From: Vicugna pacos
Taxonomy: Eukaryota > Chordata > Mammalia > Artiodactyla > Camelidae
Assembly (NCBI RefSeq): GCF_048564905.1
Contig: NC_133007.1
Span: 19,342,001 to 19,406,000, forward strand
Length of the DNA: 64,000 bases
Reading direction: 5' to 3'
Made by a program: the position numbers and the translations under genes
Shown here: one piece after another, positions 31,235 to 42,530 of the stretch
Layout: the number at the start of each line of letters is the position of its first letter
Numbering within the stretch: the first letter of the stretch is position 1
Notes under the pieces: generated by a model
What the model was told of the DNA's origin: nothing
Databases searched by the model: none
What the model saw: the letters and a program-made list of their open reading frames with translations, nothing else

Positions 31235-32280
31235 AAAAACAACTATGATTTTTCAAAAAGTAATTGACTTAATTTTTTGGAGAAGTTTAGCTTTTCAGGA
31301 AAGTCAATCAGAAAGTACAGAGAGCTTCCACGTAACCCCTCTCCCATCCTCCCTGAACACAGTTTCCCCTATTACTTATATCTTTATCATGTGGTATATT
31401 TGTTACAACTGATGAAGCAACATTGATGCATTATTAACTAAAGTCCACAGTTTAAAATACTGCTCGCTCTGCAGTACATTCTGTAGATCTTGACAAATGT
31501 ATGATGTTATATGTCCATCATTACTGTATCACAGTGAACAGTTCCAATGCCTCAAAGTGCCCCGTGTTCTACTTATTCGCCCCTCCCTCCTTCCTCCAGA
31601 ATCCCTTGCAGCCACTGCTCTTTTTGCTGCATCCGCAGTTTTGCCTTTCCCAGAACGTCGTAGAGTTGGAATCATACAGGACGCAGATTTTCCAGACTGG
31701 CTTCTTTCTCTTAGAATTATATATTTGCAGTTTCTTCATGTTTTTTTCATGGCTTGATAGCCCACTTCTTTTTAGCACTGGGTAAGATTTCATTGTATCA
31801 CAGTTTGCTTATCTACCCACCTATTGAAGAACACTTTGGTTGCTTCAAGTTTTGGCAATTATGAATAAAGTTGCTATAAACATATGTGGGTGTACATATG
31901 TTTCCAACTCCTTTGTGTAAATACCAAGGAGCACGTATGCTGGATCATACGGTAAGAGTACATTTAGTTTTGTAAAAGAACTGCCAAACGGTCTTCCAAA
32001 GTGGTTGTACCATTTTGCATTCCCATCAGCAATGAATGAGCGTTCCTGTTGCTCCGCATCCTCAACCAGAATTTGGTGATTTCAGTGTTTTCAACCTGGC
32101 CTTTGTAAGAGGTGTGTGGTAGCATCTTGTCATTGTTTTAATTTGCATTTCCCTAATGTCACATGATGTTGAGCAGCTTTTCATTTACTTATTTGCCATC
32201 TGTATATTTTCGGTGATGTGTCTATTCATATCTTCCACCCATTTAAAAAATCTGGTTGTTAGTTTTCTTACTAGGGCCAA
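31235..32280 (-). repeat. L1 LINE 3' portion, antisense
   Basis: The interval reads AACTGCCAAACGGTCTTCCA, AAGTGGTTGTACCATTTTGC, ATTCCCATCAGCAATGAATG, TTTTAATTTGCATTTCCCTA, GAGCAGCTTTTCATTTACTT, the standard antisense end of L1 ORF2. The left part (31240-31800) is antisense 3' UTR. The element is an L1M-type fossil truncated at its 5' end (right side). It also makes several short overlapping open frames that are not genes. Confidence 0.87.
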
Positions 32281-32429
32281 GGCACTTTTTCTTTTTTGAA
32301 ATTTGCTATGACTGTCCCATCACTCATGAGTCTTACCCCTCTGAACACCCGTGGCTCACATCGTTTGTACACTAATTATCTCTCATTTATTCTGACTGCC
32401 ACTGGGACTTGACTTTACCATGCCCGGTA
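32281..32429. other. unassigned sequence
   Basis: Nothing recognised between the L1 and the following L2 tail. Confidence 0.35.
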
Positions 32430-32560
32430 CAGCCTACCTAACTTGCTGATAAGCCTCTTCAAGGAAGGAATCAGTGTTGCACATCTTTGAACCATCTGTA
32501 ATACCTAACAACATGTTTTGTACATTGTAGGCATTCAGAATAACGTGGAAAGTAATTCAA
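32430..32560 (+). repeat. L2 3' end, sense
   Basis: GATAAGCCTCTTCAAGGAAG, then ACATCTTTGAACCATCTGTA and TGTACATTGTAGGCATTCAG follow the L2 terminal order with moderate similarity. Confidence 0.55.
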
Positions 32561-34384
32561 TTAAAAAGACTATATTTTTAATCAGAACAGGAGGGAGCTA
32601 AGTAGGGCAAATGAGGTATCAGGGCATCTGTGTTCTAGTTATTACTGTGAGAGAAACTTACTTCCTGGGCTTCAGTTTATTTCTTGTAAAATATCTGGTA
32701 GGAAGGGCAACCACTCGATGGCTATGAAATCACTCTGGAGGTTTGTGAAAGGAGAACGCATCTCCACCATCCTAAAAATTTCACATCATTATCACCCTGA
32801 TTAAATCGTATGCTTAACTATAGTCAAGGACCATTAGTCTGCAGGAGTTAGGACTCTATAAACAATCCAGCCACCACTGAATTAACAAAATACCTTACTG
32901 GGTCAGAATATCTTGCCCTTAATAGAGGCTAGTAGAAAACAGAAGATTGGAAGCCACACTGTAGATATGAAACAAAAGACTCAAATACAGTCCTCTCTGG
33001 GGTTGCGCCAAGTCAACGGTTTCATTCATTCATTTATTCATTCATTCCTCTCTAACTGAAAAGTGTAAAACTCAGGAATCTTTGTATTTAAGCAAGGTAC
33101 GTGCATGTGAAAAATGAAAACTGCCAGGATCTACAAATGAGGCTTTGTGAGGTCATGAGGTGAGCTGCAGTCAATAGATTCCAGATGTGTAAGTAGGTCT
33201 TTGTAATTTCTTTGGGTAAGGAAGGATCCTGGTAGGCAAGCCCAGACCTGAGAGAACAGTACAGCTGAGACAGGCTGTACCAAGAACCTTTTCTGTTCCG
33301 AGTGAATTACATTATCCAAGGGGCTTATTTGATAAGAACGCTCACTTTTCCCAAGCCTTTAGATACATGTGAATTATAAAATACAAGGATAGCAAGGGAG
33401 GGAAGGAGGAGAGAAAAATAAAAAAACAACAAATCAACAAATTCCAAGTGGTGCAGAATTTTTTTTAATCTTACAAATTTGTTTCAACACATGAAGAAAA
33501 TTGGTAGTAGCTTTGGCAAATCTCTTGTATATGGAAAGGCTCCCAGAATGAACTCAAGGTACTGTTCTGTCTAAACTCCTCCATTAGCTATGTGGTTGTG
33601 GTTACACCACTGTGCATATTAAGTCTCTGAGCTCTCCTCTGGATGAGAAGTCTACTAAAGGGTTTCCTATCCCTACTAAAGGTTACTGAGAGAAATCAAC
33701 TATTATTTATGTTTAACTATGTTAATTCCATAAAAGTATATAAAAATATGAGCCATTATCTCTATCAGCTCTGGAAATTAATCTTGGAAGTTGGAATCTT
33801 ATTAAGAATCAACTTGTTTACAATGTAAACCTTAGAAATTCCAACCTAATATAAAAGCAGATGCTACTCATTTAATTTGTATTAAAAGAATAACAAAGGA
33901 TTGACGGATTAAACTTTTAAAAATACATGTCGTTTTGTGTCAATATTCTGATTATGCTCCTATACCAAGTGAGAAAAAATTAACTTCATTTCCAGGGCAA
34001 TCCTGATGTATTTAATTGAGAAGAAATGTGTTCAATGTCAAACCATAATAATTCTGGGGGGCAAAAAAAAAGTGCTAAAATAACTGATACATTTTTAATA
34101 GCACCCCCCCAATCAACAATAGTTCAGACATCCAAGGTGCACTGCAGGCATGCCAGCCTCTGCATCCTGAATTTTAAATAAGCATCCTTGATATCCAGAG
34201 TTGGGTGGAGGCATTGGGCCTTATTATTCTCTGTGAACCCTCAAAATAAGATTATTTGCATTTTGTTTTTCTTACAATTTTTCTACATGATAAATGTTGA
34301 TGGCAGGACAGAGACTGTTTTACATTTAACATTCTTTCTTCTCAAGTAAATATGGTTAAGATTATCCTTGACGCTGGAAGACAC
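32561..34384. other. unassigned sequence, about 1.8 kb
   Basis: No large repeat recognised. It has a (TTCA)n run at about 33020-33047 and a possible MIR core scrap at 33575-33645 (AGCTATGTGGTTGTGG..TTAAGTCTCTGAGCTCTCC). Confidence 0.4.
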
Positions 34385-34790
34385 AGATGACCCTGTGCGT
34401 TACTCAGCTTTCCCCAGGTTAAACAGCCCTCAGATTTCAGTGGCTTACAACAACAAAGGCTTCTTTCTCACTCACAGTACATGTTGGCGGCAGGCTGGCT
34501 TCTCCTCCTGGTCTTCTTTGTTCCAGAATCTGGAGTATGAGAAGAGCCCCTCTCTGCTCAAGGCAGCGGGTAAGAGCAAGAAGGCTGCCCAGAACTCTGT
34601 AATGATGGCTCGAAACACATTTCCTTGGCCAAACCTGAACTTAAAACAGATCATTTGGTCAAGCCTGATATCCATCAGGGGTAAACTCCCTGCCCTCACC
34701 TCCCCTCCCTCCCCACCAAGGAAGGCGTGGAAGGGAGTAATTAGGAACAATAATACAACCCACCATACCACCTTTTATAGAAGGATATAT
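34385..34790. mobile_element. probable old ERVL-related LTR fragment
   Basis: TTACTCAGCTTTCCCCAGGT, TTTCAGTGGCTTACAACAAC, AAAGGCTTCTTTCTCACTCA and ATTTCCTTGGCCAAACCTGA resemble a mammalian LTR family that I recognise only by pattern. A 143-codon open frame across it is not a gene. Broken and old; family name uncertain. Confidence 0.5.
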
Positions 34791-34870
34791 ATCTCTTGAT
34801 AGGGGAGAGATTATACTTGGCTTATGTTGAACAAAGTCTATGAAATTGTGGGCAATTATGGCAGATTTCT

Positions 34871-34970
34871 TCATCTTCCTCTTCTTCCTCTTCTCCTTCC
34901 TCTTCCTCTTCCTCTTCTTCTCTTCCTCCTCCTCCTTCTCCTCCTTCTTTTGTTTCTTTCTTTCTAAATG
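34871..34970 (+). repeat. polypyrimidine CTT/CCT tract
   Basis: About 100 bp of nearly pure C and T on the plus strand, in TTCCTC and TCC units, ending in TTTCTTTCTTTC. Confidence 0.92.
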
Positions 34971-35237
34971 TTCAAGAACCCAGAAATTGCTCCAAATGAT
35001 TCACCCTTCGTTCTGAAATCCAGGTGAGGCTGTGCTTGCCTAAGGATTCCTGAAGTTGAATAAAGCCATGTGGTATTGAGTAGGAGATAGGAGCAGATCA
35101 CTGGTTTGAATATATATTTAGCACAGAATTACAGTCCTTTGTATCTGTAATTATAGAGCAAATCCAAGATATCAGTGGACTGATCAAGACTTTTCACATT
35201 GAATGTTTACAGAATTTGCCTGGGGATCATATTATAC

Positions 35238-35340
35238 AGATTCTGGTTGAGTGGATATACGGTTAAGCCAAGGATTCTTTATTTTCTAACAAGAGATACT
35301 GATGCTCCTGGTCCAGGGACACCACACTGAGTAGCAGTGG
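35238..35340 (+). mobile_element. hAT-Charlie MER5-like fragment
   Basis: TTCTAACAAGAGATACTGAT, GCTCCTGGTCCAGGGACACC and ACACTGAGTAGCAGTGG match the 3' end of MER5A (TTCTAACAAG..GATGCTGATGCTGCTGGTCC..GGACCACACTTTGAGTAGCAAGG). Confidence 0.6.
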
Positions 35341-36984
35341 ACAATAGAATTCCTGAACTTCTTTCAATCTCAGATACTCTCTGAAGTTTCTTCAACGAAT
35401 TTCCCACATCCATGTGTCTTAAACAAAGGTATATACAAATTGTGCACAATTTATGGTGGTCAAACTTTTATTAAACTGCTTCCTAATGGAAAGGAGAAAG
35501 TTTTACCCATCTTTGTGTCCTTCAGAACCAACAGCAATAAGCCATAAGGATAACTGATACTATACAGCAGTTTGGATAGGTGAATGCTAAGCTCAGATGG
35601 AGAGAGAGAAATGGATGGCAGAATGGAACTACGGAGCCTTTATGAAAATCAAAGGAAACATCCTTCCAAAAGAGAGGGCCTTGTTCTCTTTATGGGTCCC
35701 CTGCTCATTGGGAGTGTATGGATTTTTGCTAAACTGTTACTTATATTTCAACACACATCTTTGCCTCAGGGACGTCCCATGATTAAGATTTAGCATTTCA
35801 GTCTTAAAAATGGACTTTATTTGCAAGGAAAGCAAGGCCATTCAACTCCAATTAACCACACAATTCTTGTGTAAAAAACAACCTTAAACTTTTAGACTAT
35901 TTAAAGAAAAGCAAAGTCCCCACCCTTACTTTTTCATAAAACAGAATTGTCCTGACAGTGCTTTCCTGTTCTTTTGAGTCAATAAGGCTCAAAGAGCTTA
36001 AAAATAGATGATGGTTTTACATTTATCATTTGAACAAACATGGGAAATTCGGAAACAGTTGCCATGGAATTCCGGGAATAATTTTTCCATCTCCACAGTT
36101 AGCAAAATGGTTCTGAGGGAACGGTAAACTACAGAAATGCACACACTGGGGATGTCTTGGCGTCCAGCCTCCTAAGACATATGTCATTTGAGGCCAGTCT
36201 CATTCAGAGGGCACACTAGTGGTTGCAAAAATGCTGCTAAGAGGCACAGTGATGCTTATGAGCTCAGTGAAATGCTCTCTCCTGGGGCACTGATGATTCG
36301 AAGACACCACCAGAACTTTATTTTCCACTCATGCCCTTTCCTCCTGTTGTATGTTGGCAAGAGATAGGGAGTTGAGGGTTTAAGGAATAAACCGATATAG
36401 AAAAGGGAAAGGTACTAAATAGACCACTGAAGAAAATGCATAGATTTGGGTTGTAATTTCAGGCAGAGGAATAATTATCTGTGTGGTTGTGAACAGCTTT
36501 TCTGCTCTTTTTCTCTCTGTTCATCTTTGCTTTCCTGAGGCTTTAATCATAAAGATGAGATCACTAAGCAACATTTAACCTAACTCCTGGTTTTTGCTTT
36601 GCTGAATATACACAATACCTTGTCCAACCTGTTGATCCCTTTCCCGGATTAAAAAGAGTAAGAATGAAGAATTAAGTAATTAAAGAATGACTGACTCTCT
36701 ACCCCAGCTTCCCCCTTAGCAATTTGCAGGTGGACCATGGGCAAGACAGTATCTCAAAGAAGATCAGGAGAAATCAGTGGGTCTTCACACAGCGAAAAAG
36801 TGATGAAGAATCTGACCTTCTACCTTAATAATTATCTGAGATTGTTTCCCCCTTTTCCCTTTAAAAATTGTCATGGCTCAGCATAATCTTTGGAGTTGGT
36901 GTCTGGACATGAGTCCATCTTCTCCCCAGGTTGCTGGCTTTTCTGAATAAAGCACCTTTCCTTGCCACTGACACTTGCCTCTCC
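35341..36984. other. unassigned sequence, about 1.6 kb
   Basis: No repeat or exon recognised. Mostly unique-looking sequence. Confidence 0.4.
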
Positions 36985-37125
36985 ATTACTAGCTTTTGAG
37001 CAGTGAGCAGGCAAACCTGAGCTCAGTAACATGACCTTGAGTAACTTACACAGCATGACAGGGGTCATTTTCCTTACCTGTAAAACAAGAGAATTAGGCA
37101 GGAATTCTAAGGACCTTTTCCAGTG
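36985..37125 (+). repeat. MIR SINE fragment, sense
   Basis: GAGCAGGCAAACCTGAGCTC, ATGACCTTGAGTAACTTACA and CCTTACCTGTAAAACAAGAG follow the MIR core (TGTGACCTTGGGCAAGTTACTT..CTCATCTGTAAAATGGGG). Confidence 0.55.
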
Positions 37126-37317
37126 TTAAACTTCCAACAGGAAAAGCAGTAACAATGATTTCATTGATAGCTACATGGAAGGATTTCATACATAAGTATA
37201 GTCTACATAATGTGTGAGGTTTGGCCCACACACAAATAGAGACAAACTAGACAGAGAGAAGGAAAAATAGAGACCTGTTGTAGGAAGAGACTGGAACTGG
37301 AAGTCAGAAGACTTACT

Positions 37318-37500
37318 TCATTTATTTATCATTTATTCATCCACCATTCACTTATTCAGAACTATTCACTGAGAGCCAATCATTTCCCAGTCCCTATACT
37401 AAGGAGTTGAATGTGACAGTGAAAAAGATAGACTTTCCAATCCTTTTGGAATTTATATTCTCCTGGGAAAGACAGGTAAGATATAACTAAATGAATAAAG
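37318..37500 (-). repeat. L2 3' end, antisense
   Basis: TTATCATTTATTCATCCACC, AGTCCCTATACTAAGGAGTT, GAATGTGACAGTGAAAAAGA and GGAATTTATATTCTCCTGGG match the reverse L2 end (CATTCATTCAACAAATATTT..GCACTGTTCTAGGCGCTGG..ACAGTGAACAAGAC..GAGCTTACATTCTAGTGGG). Confidence 0.7.
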
Positions 37501-37839
37501 GAACGAGATAACTGAAGATTGTTATAAATGTCACAGAGCAGATGAAAGCAAAAATTAATGAAGTAGAAAAGAGAAAAATAGCCATATCAATAAGGAAATA
37601 TTTGATTGCAAATATAAAACAAAAATAATCAGTAGCTAATCTAATCCAGAAAAAAAGTTCCTTGCCTGAATTGAGTTTTTTGCATAAGAATCAGAGAATG
37701 TTTTGTGTTATTACTATTTTGTGTAATTTGTTGCATCTTTTTATGACCCAATACATGGATAATTGGTGAACTTTCATAAATATCCCATGTGCAGTAGGAA
37801 GGAAGATTTATTCTCTATTATCAGGGTGCAGATAGTTTC

Positions 37840-38690
37840 GTCTTATTTATTATGTTGCTTGTGCCCTCTTTACCCTTACTTATTTTTATCCCTCTTACCT
37901 CTCTGTCTGAGCGTGATGTTCCAAAGTCTCCTAATGTTTGTTTGCTTCTGTCTCATTGCATTTCCTGTCATTTCTGCTTTAGGAAGCTGGCTGATATGCA
38001 GAAAGTTTCTATCGTATCTTTTCTGTGAGTTGTGGCTTTGCCTTTACAAAGTTGTCTTCTTTGTCTCATCTCTTTATGTCCTGAATTCTACCTTATCGGA
38101 TGACAAGATCACAGTCCTGCTTTCATTTGCTTTGCATTTGCCTTTGTTCAGTTCTTTGCTTTTCCGCATTCCTCACTACTTTGTTTTAGTTGTACCTGGC
38201 GAATCCTGGAGAGAGTTGATTTTGCTTTGTGAGCCGATCTGAATTTTTTTTTTTAACCCAACCCAGGAGTTAAGCTAATTTACATTCACTGATGATAATA
38301 TATTTCACTTCAACTTCTTCAATTATTTTCCTACGTTCATCATATACTTTCGTTCTAAAGTGACTTGAACTGTGTGATCTCCATTTTTTCCCTCTCTCTT
38401 TTTTTTTTTAATTTGTATTTTGTTTTATGTTCCTTTTGTTATTTAGGAAGGCTTGTTTTCATGACCAAGTTGTCACCTCATACTAATGCCTTTATGTAAT
38501 AGCCAGAATCTATTTTTTTCCCTTGCTTAGTTTTGACTACTCCACCTGTCAGGGTTAAATGATAGTCTCCGATTCTATTCTGCCTCATTCTCCTCTCTCC
38601 TCTGCTTTCCCCACTTACTTTCTCAATCAGTTGTAAATTAAAGTTTGTAAAGTTCTTTATGTTATATTGCAAGGCAAGATATGGGTGATT
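37840..38690 (-). repeat. probable old L1 segment, antisense
   Basis: ACCTTATCGGATGACAAGAT, CAGTCCTGCTTTCATTTGCT and AGCTAATTTACATTCACTGA are reminiscent of antisense L1 ORF2 (CTGATAAGAGTACAGTCCTGCTTTC..AATCCATTTACATTTA). The T-rich remainder fits but is not diagnostic. A 159-codon open frame at 37763-38242 comes from this T-rich antisense strand. Confidence 0.5.
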
Positions 38691-38937
38691 TTATTTGCTC
38701 CCCTTGTTCATCTGTGTTTTCTGTTTGTTTTTTGAGGCTGTGTGGAGGGATTCTAATTTAGGCTGCAGCCATTATCCTGTGGACCTGGAAGCTTCTCATA
38801 GATTTTTATGAGAACTAAATGAGCCAATCTATGTGAAAGTAAAGATCGCTGATTACCCTTTGGTTCAAAGACTTCAACAATTTGTTTTCTTGCATTTAGA
38901 GATAACACTTTTTTTTTTCTAGCTACTGTCTATTAAC

Positions 38938-39162
38938 CCTTTCATTGGGAAGGATTTTGCCATCTTCTGCTTCCTCACATGTCTTCTTTGCTATGTAGAA
39001 ATCTTCTGATTTCATGGGTAGAAAGATGCAAGAGGTTCAGGGTAGGGTGACAGCTCCATGGGTTTCCTTGAAGACAGCAGGAAGAAGTGAAGAAACTAGA
39101 AGAGAACGCACCAAAGAGGAAGATAAATTGATTTTTAAAAAAGAAAATAGAGAGGAAATAAA
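38938..39162 (+). repeat. left arm of a 225-bp inverted repeat
   Basis: The arm matches the reverse complement of 41217-41442 with about 12 differences (roughly 95% identity). Shared landmarks are GGAAGGATTTTGCCATCTTC, TAGAAATCTTCTGATTTCAT, GGTGACAGCTCCATGGGTTT, CCTTGAAGACAGCAGGAAGA, and GAGAACGCACCAAAGAGGAA. Similarity stops sharply at both ends. I do not recognise the sequence as a known repeat family. Confidence 0.93.
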
Positions 39163-39394
39163 CGGTCAGTTCTCTTGTGTTCTACTCAGATTTGTTCCAG
39201 CTACAGGCAAGGCTGAATAGTCCACTGGTTTTCAATGCACCAACTAGCCTTTTGAGCAATAGCTATATTTAGTTAACTCAGTCTTTCAGGAAGGCATTGC
39301 ACTTGAACTCTAAGGAATAACAATACATGATATATAGTCAGTGACCTCAGTGAAGGTTTGAAATATATGAGAAAAAAAAGCACTGGTTTAACAT

Positions 39395-39560
39395 CATGGT
39401 CACAACAGCCCAAGAACTTGGACTTTTCGCCGTCTGCATTTTAAACGTGATAAACAATGAAGATTCAGATTCAGAGAGGTTGAACAAATGGTTGAAAGTC
39501 ACATAATTTCAGAAGGACAGAGCAGTGACTTGATTCAAAGGTTTTTTTGCTCCAGTCGCA
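39395..39560 (-). repeat. MIR SINE, antisense
   Basis: CGTCTGCATTTTAAACGTGA, TCAGAGAGGTTGAACAAATG, GTTGAAAGTCACATAATTTC and GCAGTGACTTGATTCAAAGG follow antisense MIR (CCCCATTTTACAGATGA..GAGAGGTTAAGTAACTTGCCC..GGTCACACAGCTAG..GATTCGAACCC). It lies inside the inverted-repeat spacer. Confidence 0.75.
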
Positions 39561-40360
39561 CCCACTATAATGTAATTTAAGAAGATGAAGACGGGCAAGA
39601 AGAGTGGCTGTAATAGATACATTCTACATGCTTAGAGGATGAGAAAGCTACCTGTGGTCGGAGTGATCTGAACAGACATTTCAGTAAACGTTAGATGTGT
39701 AGATTCCTCTCCAGTGCAGGGCAGTGTCTGTATGTTCATAACTCCAGATGCTGGCTGGACCAGCAACGGAGGGGATACTTAAGTCCTCCTCTGCTCTGTG
39801 ACTTAACCAGAAGTGGCTCTTCCTTCTTAAAAAAAAAAAAAAAGAAACCCTGTCTTTGCACAGAGACCTGCAGGCAGGAGCCCCTTTTAAATTACAGATT
39901 GTAATTAATATTATCACTGAGTCCTGAGAGGGGAGCTTGATTGAGAGTGCAGGAATAGAGGGTGACAAGATACAGATTGCCTGTTATCTGATCAGGAAGG
40001 CTAGTGTTTGAATTCACTTGGAGGAATAAAGAAGGTCTATGCACTGATCCTTTGAGCCAGATAAACACCAGCAGGGTGTGAAGTGGTCTTGGAATGACCT
40101 AAGGCTGAAGCTGTTATGAGAACAGGGAGGTTATAAATATCCGAGCAGCAGGGGATGGAAATGGTTCTAATGGAATTAGATGAGATTATTGACAGGACCT
40201 GGCTCTGGAAGTGTGTCTCCTCAACTCTCCAGCGGTCTGATTCCTGTTAAACCCATTATTTGAAATTGAGAAGGGGGGAAGAGAACTAAGGAATGACAAA
40301 GAAAAGTTGGTCAGCCCAAAATTTAAGCAAAGCGCAAGTAAGGTCCATTTTTGCCTCCAG
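39561..40360. other. unassigned sequence inside the inverted-repeat spacer
   Basis: No repeat recognised. A pure A15 run lies at about 39829-39843 without a visible SINE head. Confidence 0.4.
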
Positions 40361-40364
40361 GTTT

Positions 40365-40560
40365 AGAGACACAGAATATTAAGTCAGAAAGGCCACAGAG
40401 GAAAATGACTCCATCATTTTCATTTTGCAGATGAAGAAACAGAATTCTCACGCTGAACCCCTGCCATACCCCCCCCCCAGATAAAATCAGAACACTTGGC
40501 CCAGTGACTTAATTGAAACCAGACTCCTAAGCTATTAAAGGCCATTCTTTTCAGGGTAGC
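40365..40560 (-). repeat. MIR/L3-like old repeat, antisense
   Basis: AAGGCCACAGAGGAAAATGA, TTCATTTTGCAGATGAAGAA, TGGCCCAGTGACTTAATTGA and AACCAGACTCCTAAGCTATT fit the antisense pattern of an old SINE or LINE end (CAGAGGTCATCTAGTCC..TTTTACAGATGAGGAAACTGAG..GAACCCAGGTCTCCTGACTC). It contains a C9 run at 40471-40479. Confidence 0.5.
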
Positions 40561-40604
40561 TCTTTGTGGATTACTCCAAAGTGGAAGATAAGAGATGGAG
40601 AGAA

Positions 40605-40770
40605 AAAGCTCAGAGCACCAGAAATAGCTGCATTTGAATCTCACCGTCATTACCTATTTTGAGCTGTGTGATTGTTAGGGAAATCACTTATCTACCTTGA
40701 GCATCGTTTTTTCACCCATAAAGTCTAGATAGTAATCCTTACCTTGTAGAGAAAGCTAAGCTGAAGGAGT
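40605..40770 (+). repeat. MIR SINE, sense
   Basis: TGCATTTGAATCTCACCGTC, TGAGCTGTGTGATTGTTAGG and AAATCACTTATCTACCTTGA with CACCCATAAAGTCTAGATAG follow MIR head and core. Confidence 0.72.
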
Positions 40771-41027
40771 TACCAGCTCTGGCTGGAGAAGGTCACAGAA
40801 ACAGTGTATCTTAATCCATTCATCAAAGACTGGTTGAGGCATTGAGAAAGGAAAGGGGGCAGTAGAGAATGGAAGTTTCAGGCAGAGAAAATTCAGAAGC
40901 AGTCATGACTGAGAGAAAATACAAGGCCCCGGGGGATAGTACCCTGAGGTTGAGATTTCTGTGCCATAATAGGAAGTTTAGACTTTATCTGGTGGTAGTA
41001 GTAAGAGGAGGAGGAGGAGAAATAGAA

Positions 41028-41216
41028 AAACATTTATTGAGTGCACATTACAGATAAGGCACTGTTCTAAGAATTGCACCTTTATTGTTCCATTTAATCC
41101 TTACAATAAGGCTGTCAGGTAGGTACTCTGGTCTTCCGTTGTACAGATGAGAAAACTGAGACACAGAAAGGTTATTTGCCCAAGGTCATATAAAGAGCAA
41201 GTTCAGAATCTGATTA
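41028..41216 (-). repeat. MIR SINE, antisense, well preserved
   Basis: ACATTTATTGAGTGCACATT, GGCACTGTTCTAAGAATTGC, CATTTAATCCTTACAATAAG, GTACAGATGAGAAAACTGAG and TTGCCCAAGGTCATATAAAG follow the antisense MIR consensus closely. Its right edge meets the right arm of the inverted repeat, which appears to cut it before the tRNA-like head. Confidence 0.88.
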
Positions 41217-41442
41217 TTTATTTCCTCCCTATTGTCTTTTTTTAAAAATCAATTTATCTTCCTCTTTGGTGCGTTCTCTTCTAGCTTCTTCGCTTCTTCC
41301 TGCTGTCTTCAAGGAAACCCATGGAGCTGTCACCCTGCCCTGAACCTCTTTCACCTTTCTACCCATGAAATCAGAAGATTTCTACATAGCAAAAAAGACA
41401 TGTTAGGAAGCGGAAGATGGCAAAATCCTTCCCAATAAAAGG
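41217..41442 (-). repeat. right arm of the 225-bp inverted repeat
   Basis: This is the reverse-complement partner of 38938-39162. It starts directly after an antisense MIR and ends before an AT-rich TATATG tract. Most differences between the arms are transitions. The arm orientation on the minus strand equals that of the left arm on the plus strand. Confidence 0.93.
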
Positions 41443-41510
41443 AAATCATAATATTTATTACAAATATATACATATATGTTACATATATATATATGTAAAA
41501 GAAGGCATGA
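41443..41510. repeat. AT/TATG-rich simple sequence
   Basis: A run of TATATACATATATGTTACATATATATATATG about 50 bp long, close to the right arm's outer edge. Confidence 0.75.
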
Positions 41511-41534
41511 ACTTGAAAAAAGAAAGCCTGGTCC

Positions 41535-41760
41535 TGGGGAGAGGTGGAGGAAGCAATGAGGAATTCATTATAATAATCCAGGCAAGAAATAATGGCAATT
41601 AGAACAAATGCAGTGGAGGTGAAAATGATGAGATGAATGACTGACAGAGATATACTTAGGAGATAAACTTGACAAACGTGATAATGCAAAGTGAGAAAGA
41701 TAGCCATCAAAGATTACTGCGAGAGGAGGAAACTGGGTGGATGGTTATGACAATGTAAAC
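41535..41760 (-). repeat. L2 LINE ORF2 end, antisense
   Basis: On the minus strand this encodes IAIISCLDYYNEFLIA, matching the L2 reverse-transcriptase C-terminal motif (QATIISCLDYCNSLLTG). The plus strand shows ATAATAATCCAGGCAAGAAA and GATGAATGACTGACAGAG in the corresponding places. Confidence 0.75.
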
Positions 41761-42264
41761 CCATAAGAGTAGTAATATTTTAAAACAGTTGTTTGCAAAC
41801 CTTTAATTTGAAAGGAAACCAGCGTTTCTCAACTGAGTGACCTCAAATCCGAAGGGCAAAGAAGTCTACAAAAATAAACAAGTGATGTTTTCCCACAGAC
41901 TAAAAGACTATGCAAATAGGGAAGGAAATAATCCACCTTTGCAACACTGGCATTTTACAATTACAGACTAGAGACAAGGAGGGAGTGTGGTGGTGATGGA
42001 CCGATATTTGGAGTCTGGATTAAAAATAATATGTTCGAGGATGTTGCCCTTTTCTGTGCACATGTATGCCCGCACTTACATGCTACACTGGGACAGAAGT
42101 CAAACAAGAATGTCAAAATGTTCACCACCAGATAATATTCATAAACGCACACTTTCCCCCATTAAATATTGTCTCTTCCATGTTAATCTCCAGCCAGTGT
42201 TAAAGAAACACAGTGATAGATCATTTTATTTTCTTAGAAAAAAATGTTAATGTCACCGTCATCT
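41761..42264. other. unassigned sequence
   Basis: No repeat or exon recognised. Confidence 0.4.
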
Positions 42265-42530
42265 GTGGAATATTACACAGTCGTTAAAAATATGGCTTTT
42301 GAAACAAACAGATGATAACGTTAAGAAATGTCTCCTGATTAATTAAATTTAAAAATATACAAAATGGCACACATAGTCTACAAAATTCATGACCAATACC
42401 CCTCAAACTGTCAAGATCATCAAAAACAAGAAACATCTGAGAAAATGTCACAGTCAAGAGGAGGCTAAATGAAACAGTATCCTGGATGGAATCCTGGAAC
42501 AGAAAAAGACACCAAGTGAAAGAGCATGCA
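42265..42530 (+). repeat. L1 3' UTR, sense
   Basis: TGTGGAATATTACACAGTCG, AAATTCATGACCAATACCCC, TCAAACTGTCAAGATCATCA, AAAACAAGAAACATCTGAGA and TATCCTGGATGGAATCCTGG match a 3' UTR block common in older L1 elements. Confidence 0.72.

Noticed and set aside
33019-33050. (TTCA)n run as part of a regular array
   Set aside because: It is about 30 bp of simple repeat with no spacer structure. No CRISPR-like array occurs in the window, and none is expected in a mammal.
34368-34799. 143-codon open frame
   Set aside because: It spans an old LTR-like repeat and has no protein family match.
37763-38242. 159-codon open frame rich in Leu, Phe and Ser
   Set aside because: It follows from T-rich, probably antisense L1 sequence. 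The hydrophobic composition mimics membrane segments but reflects base composition.
39829-39843. A15 run as the tail of a retrocopy
   Set aside because: No SINE head, processed gene sequence or flanking duplication was found upstream. The same applies to the A runs at 25516-25532 and 43805-43820.
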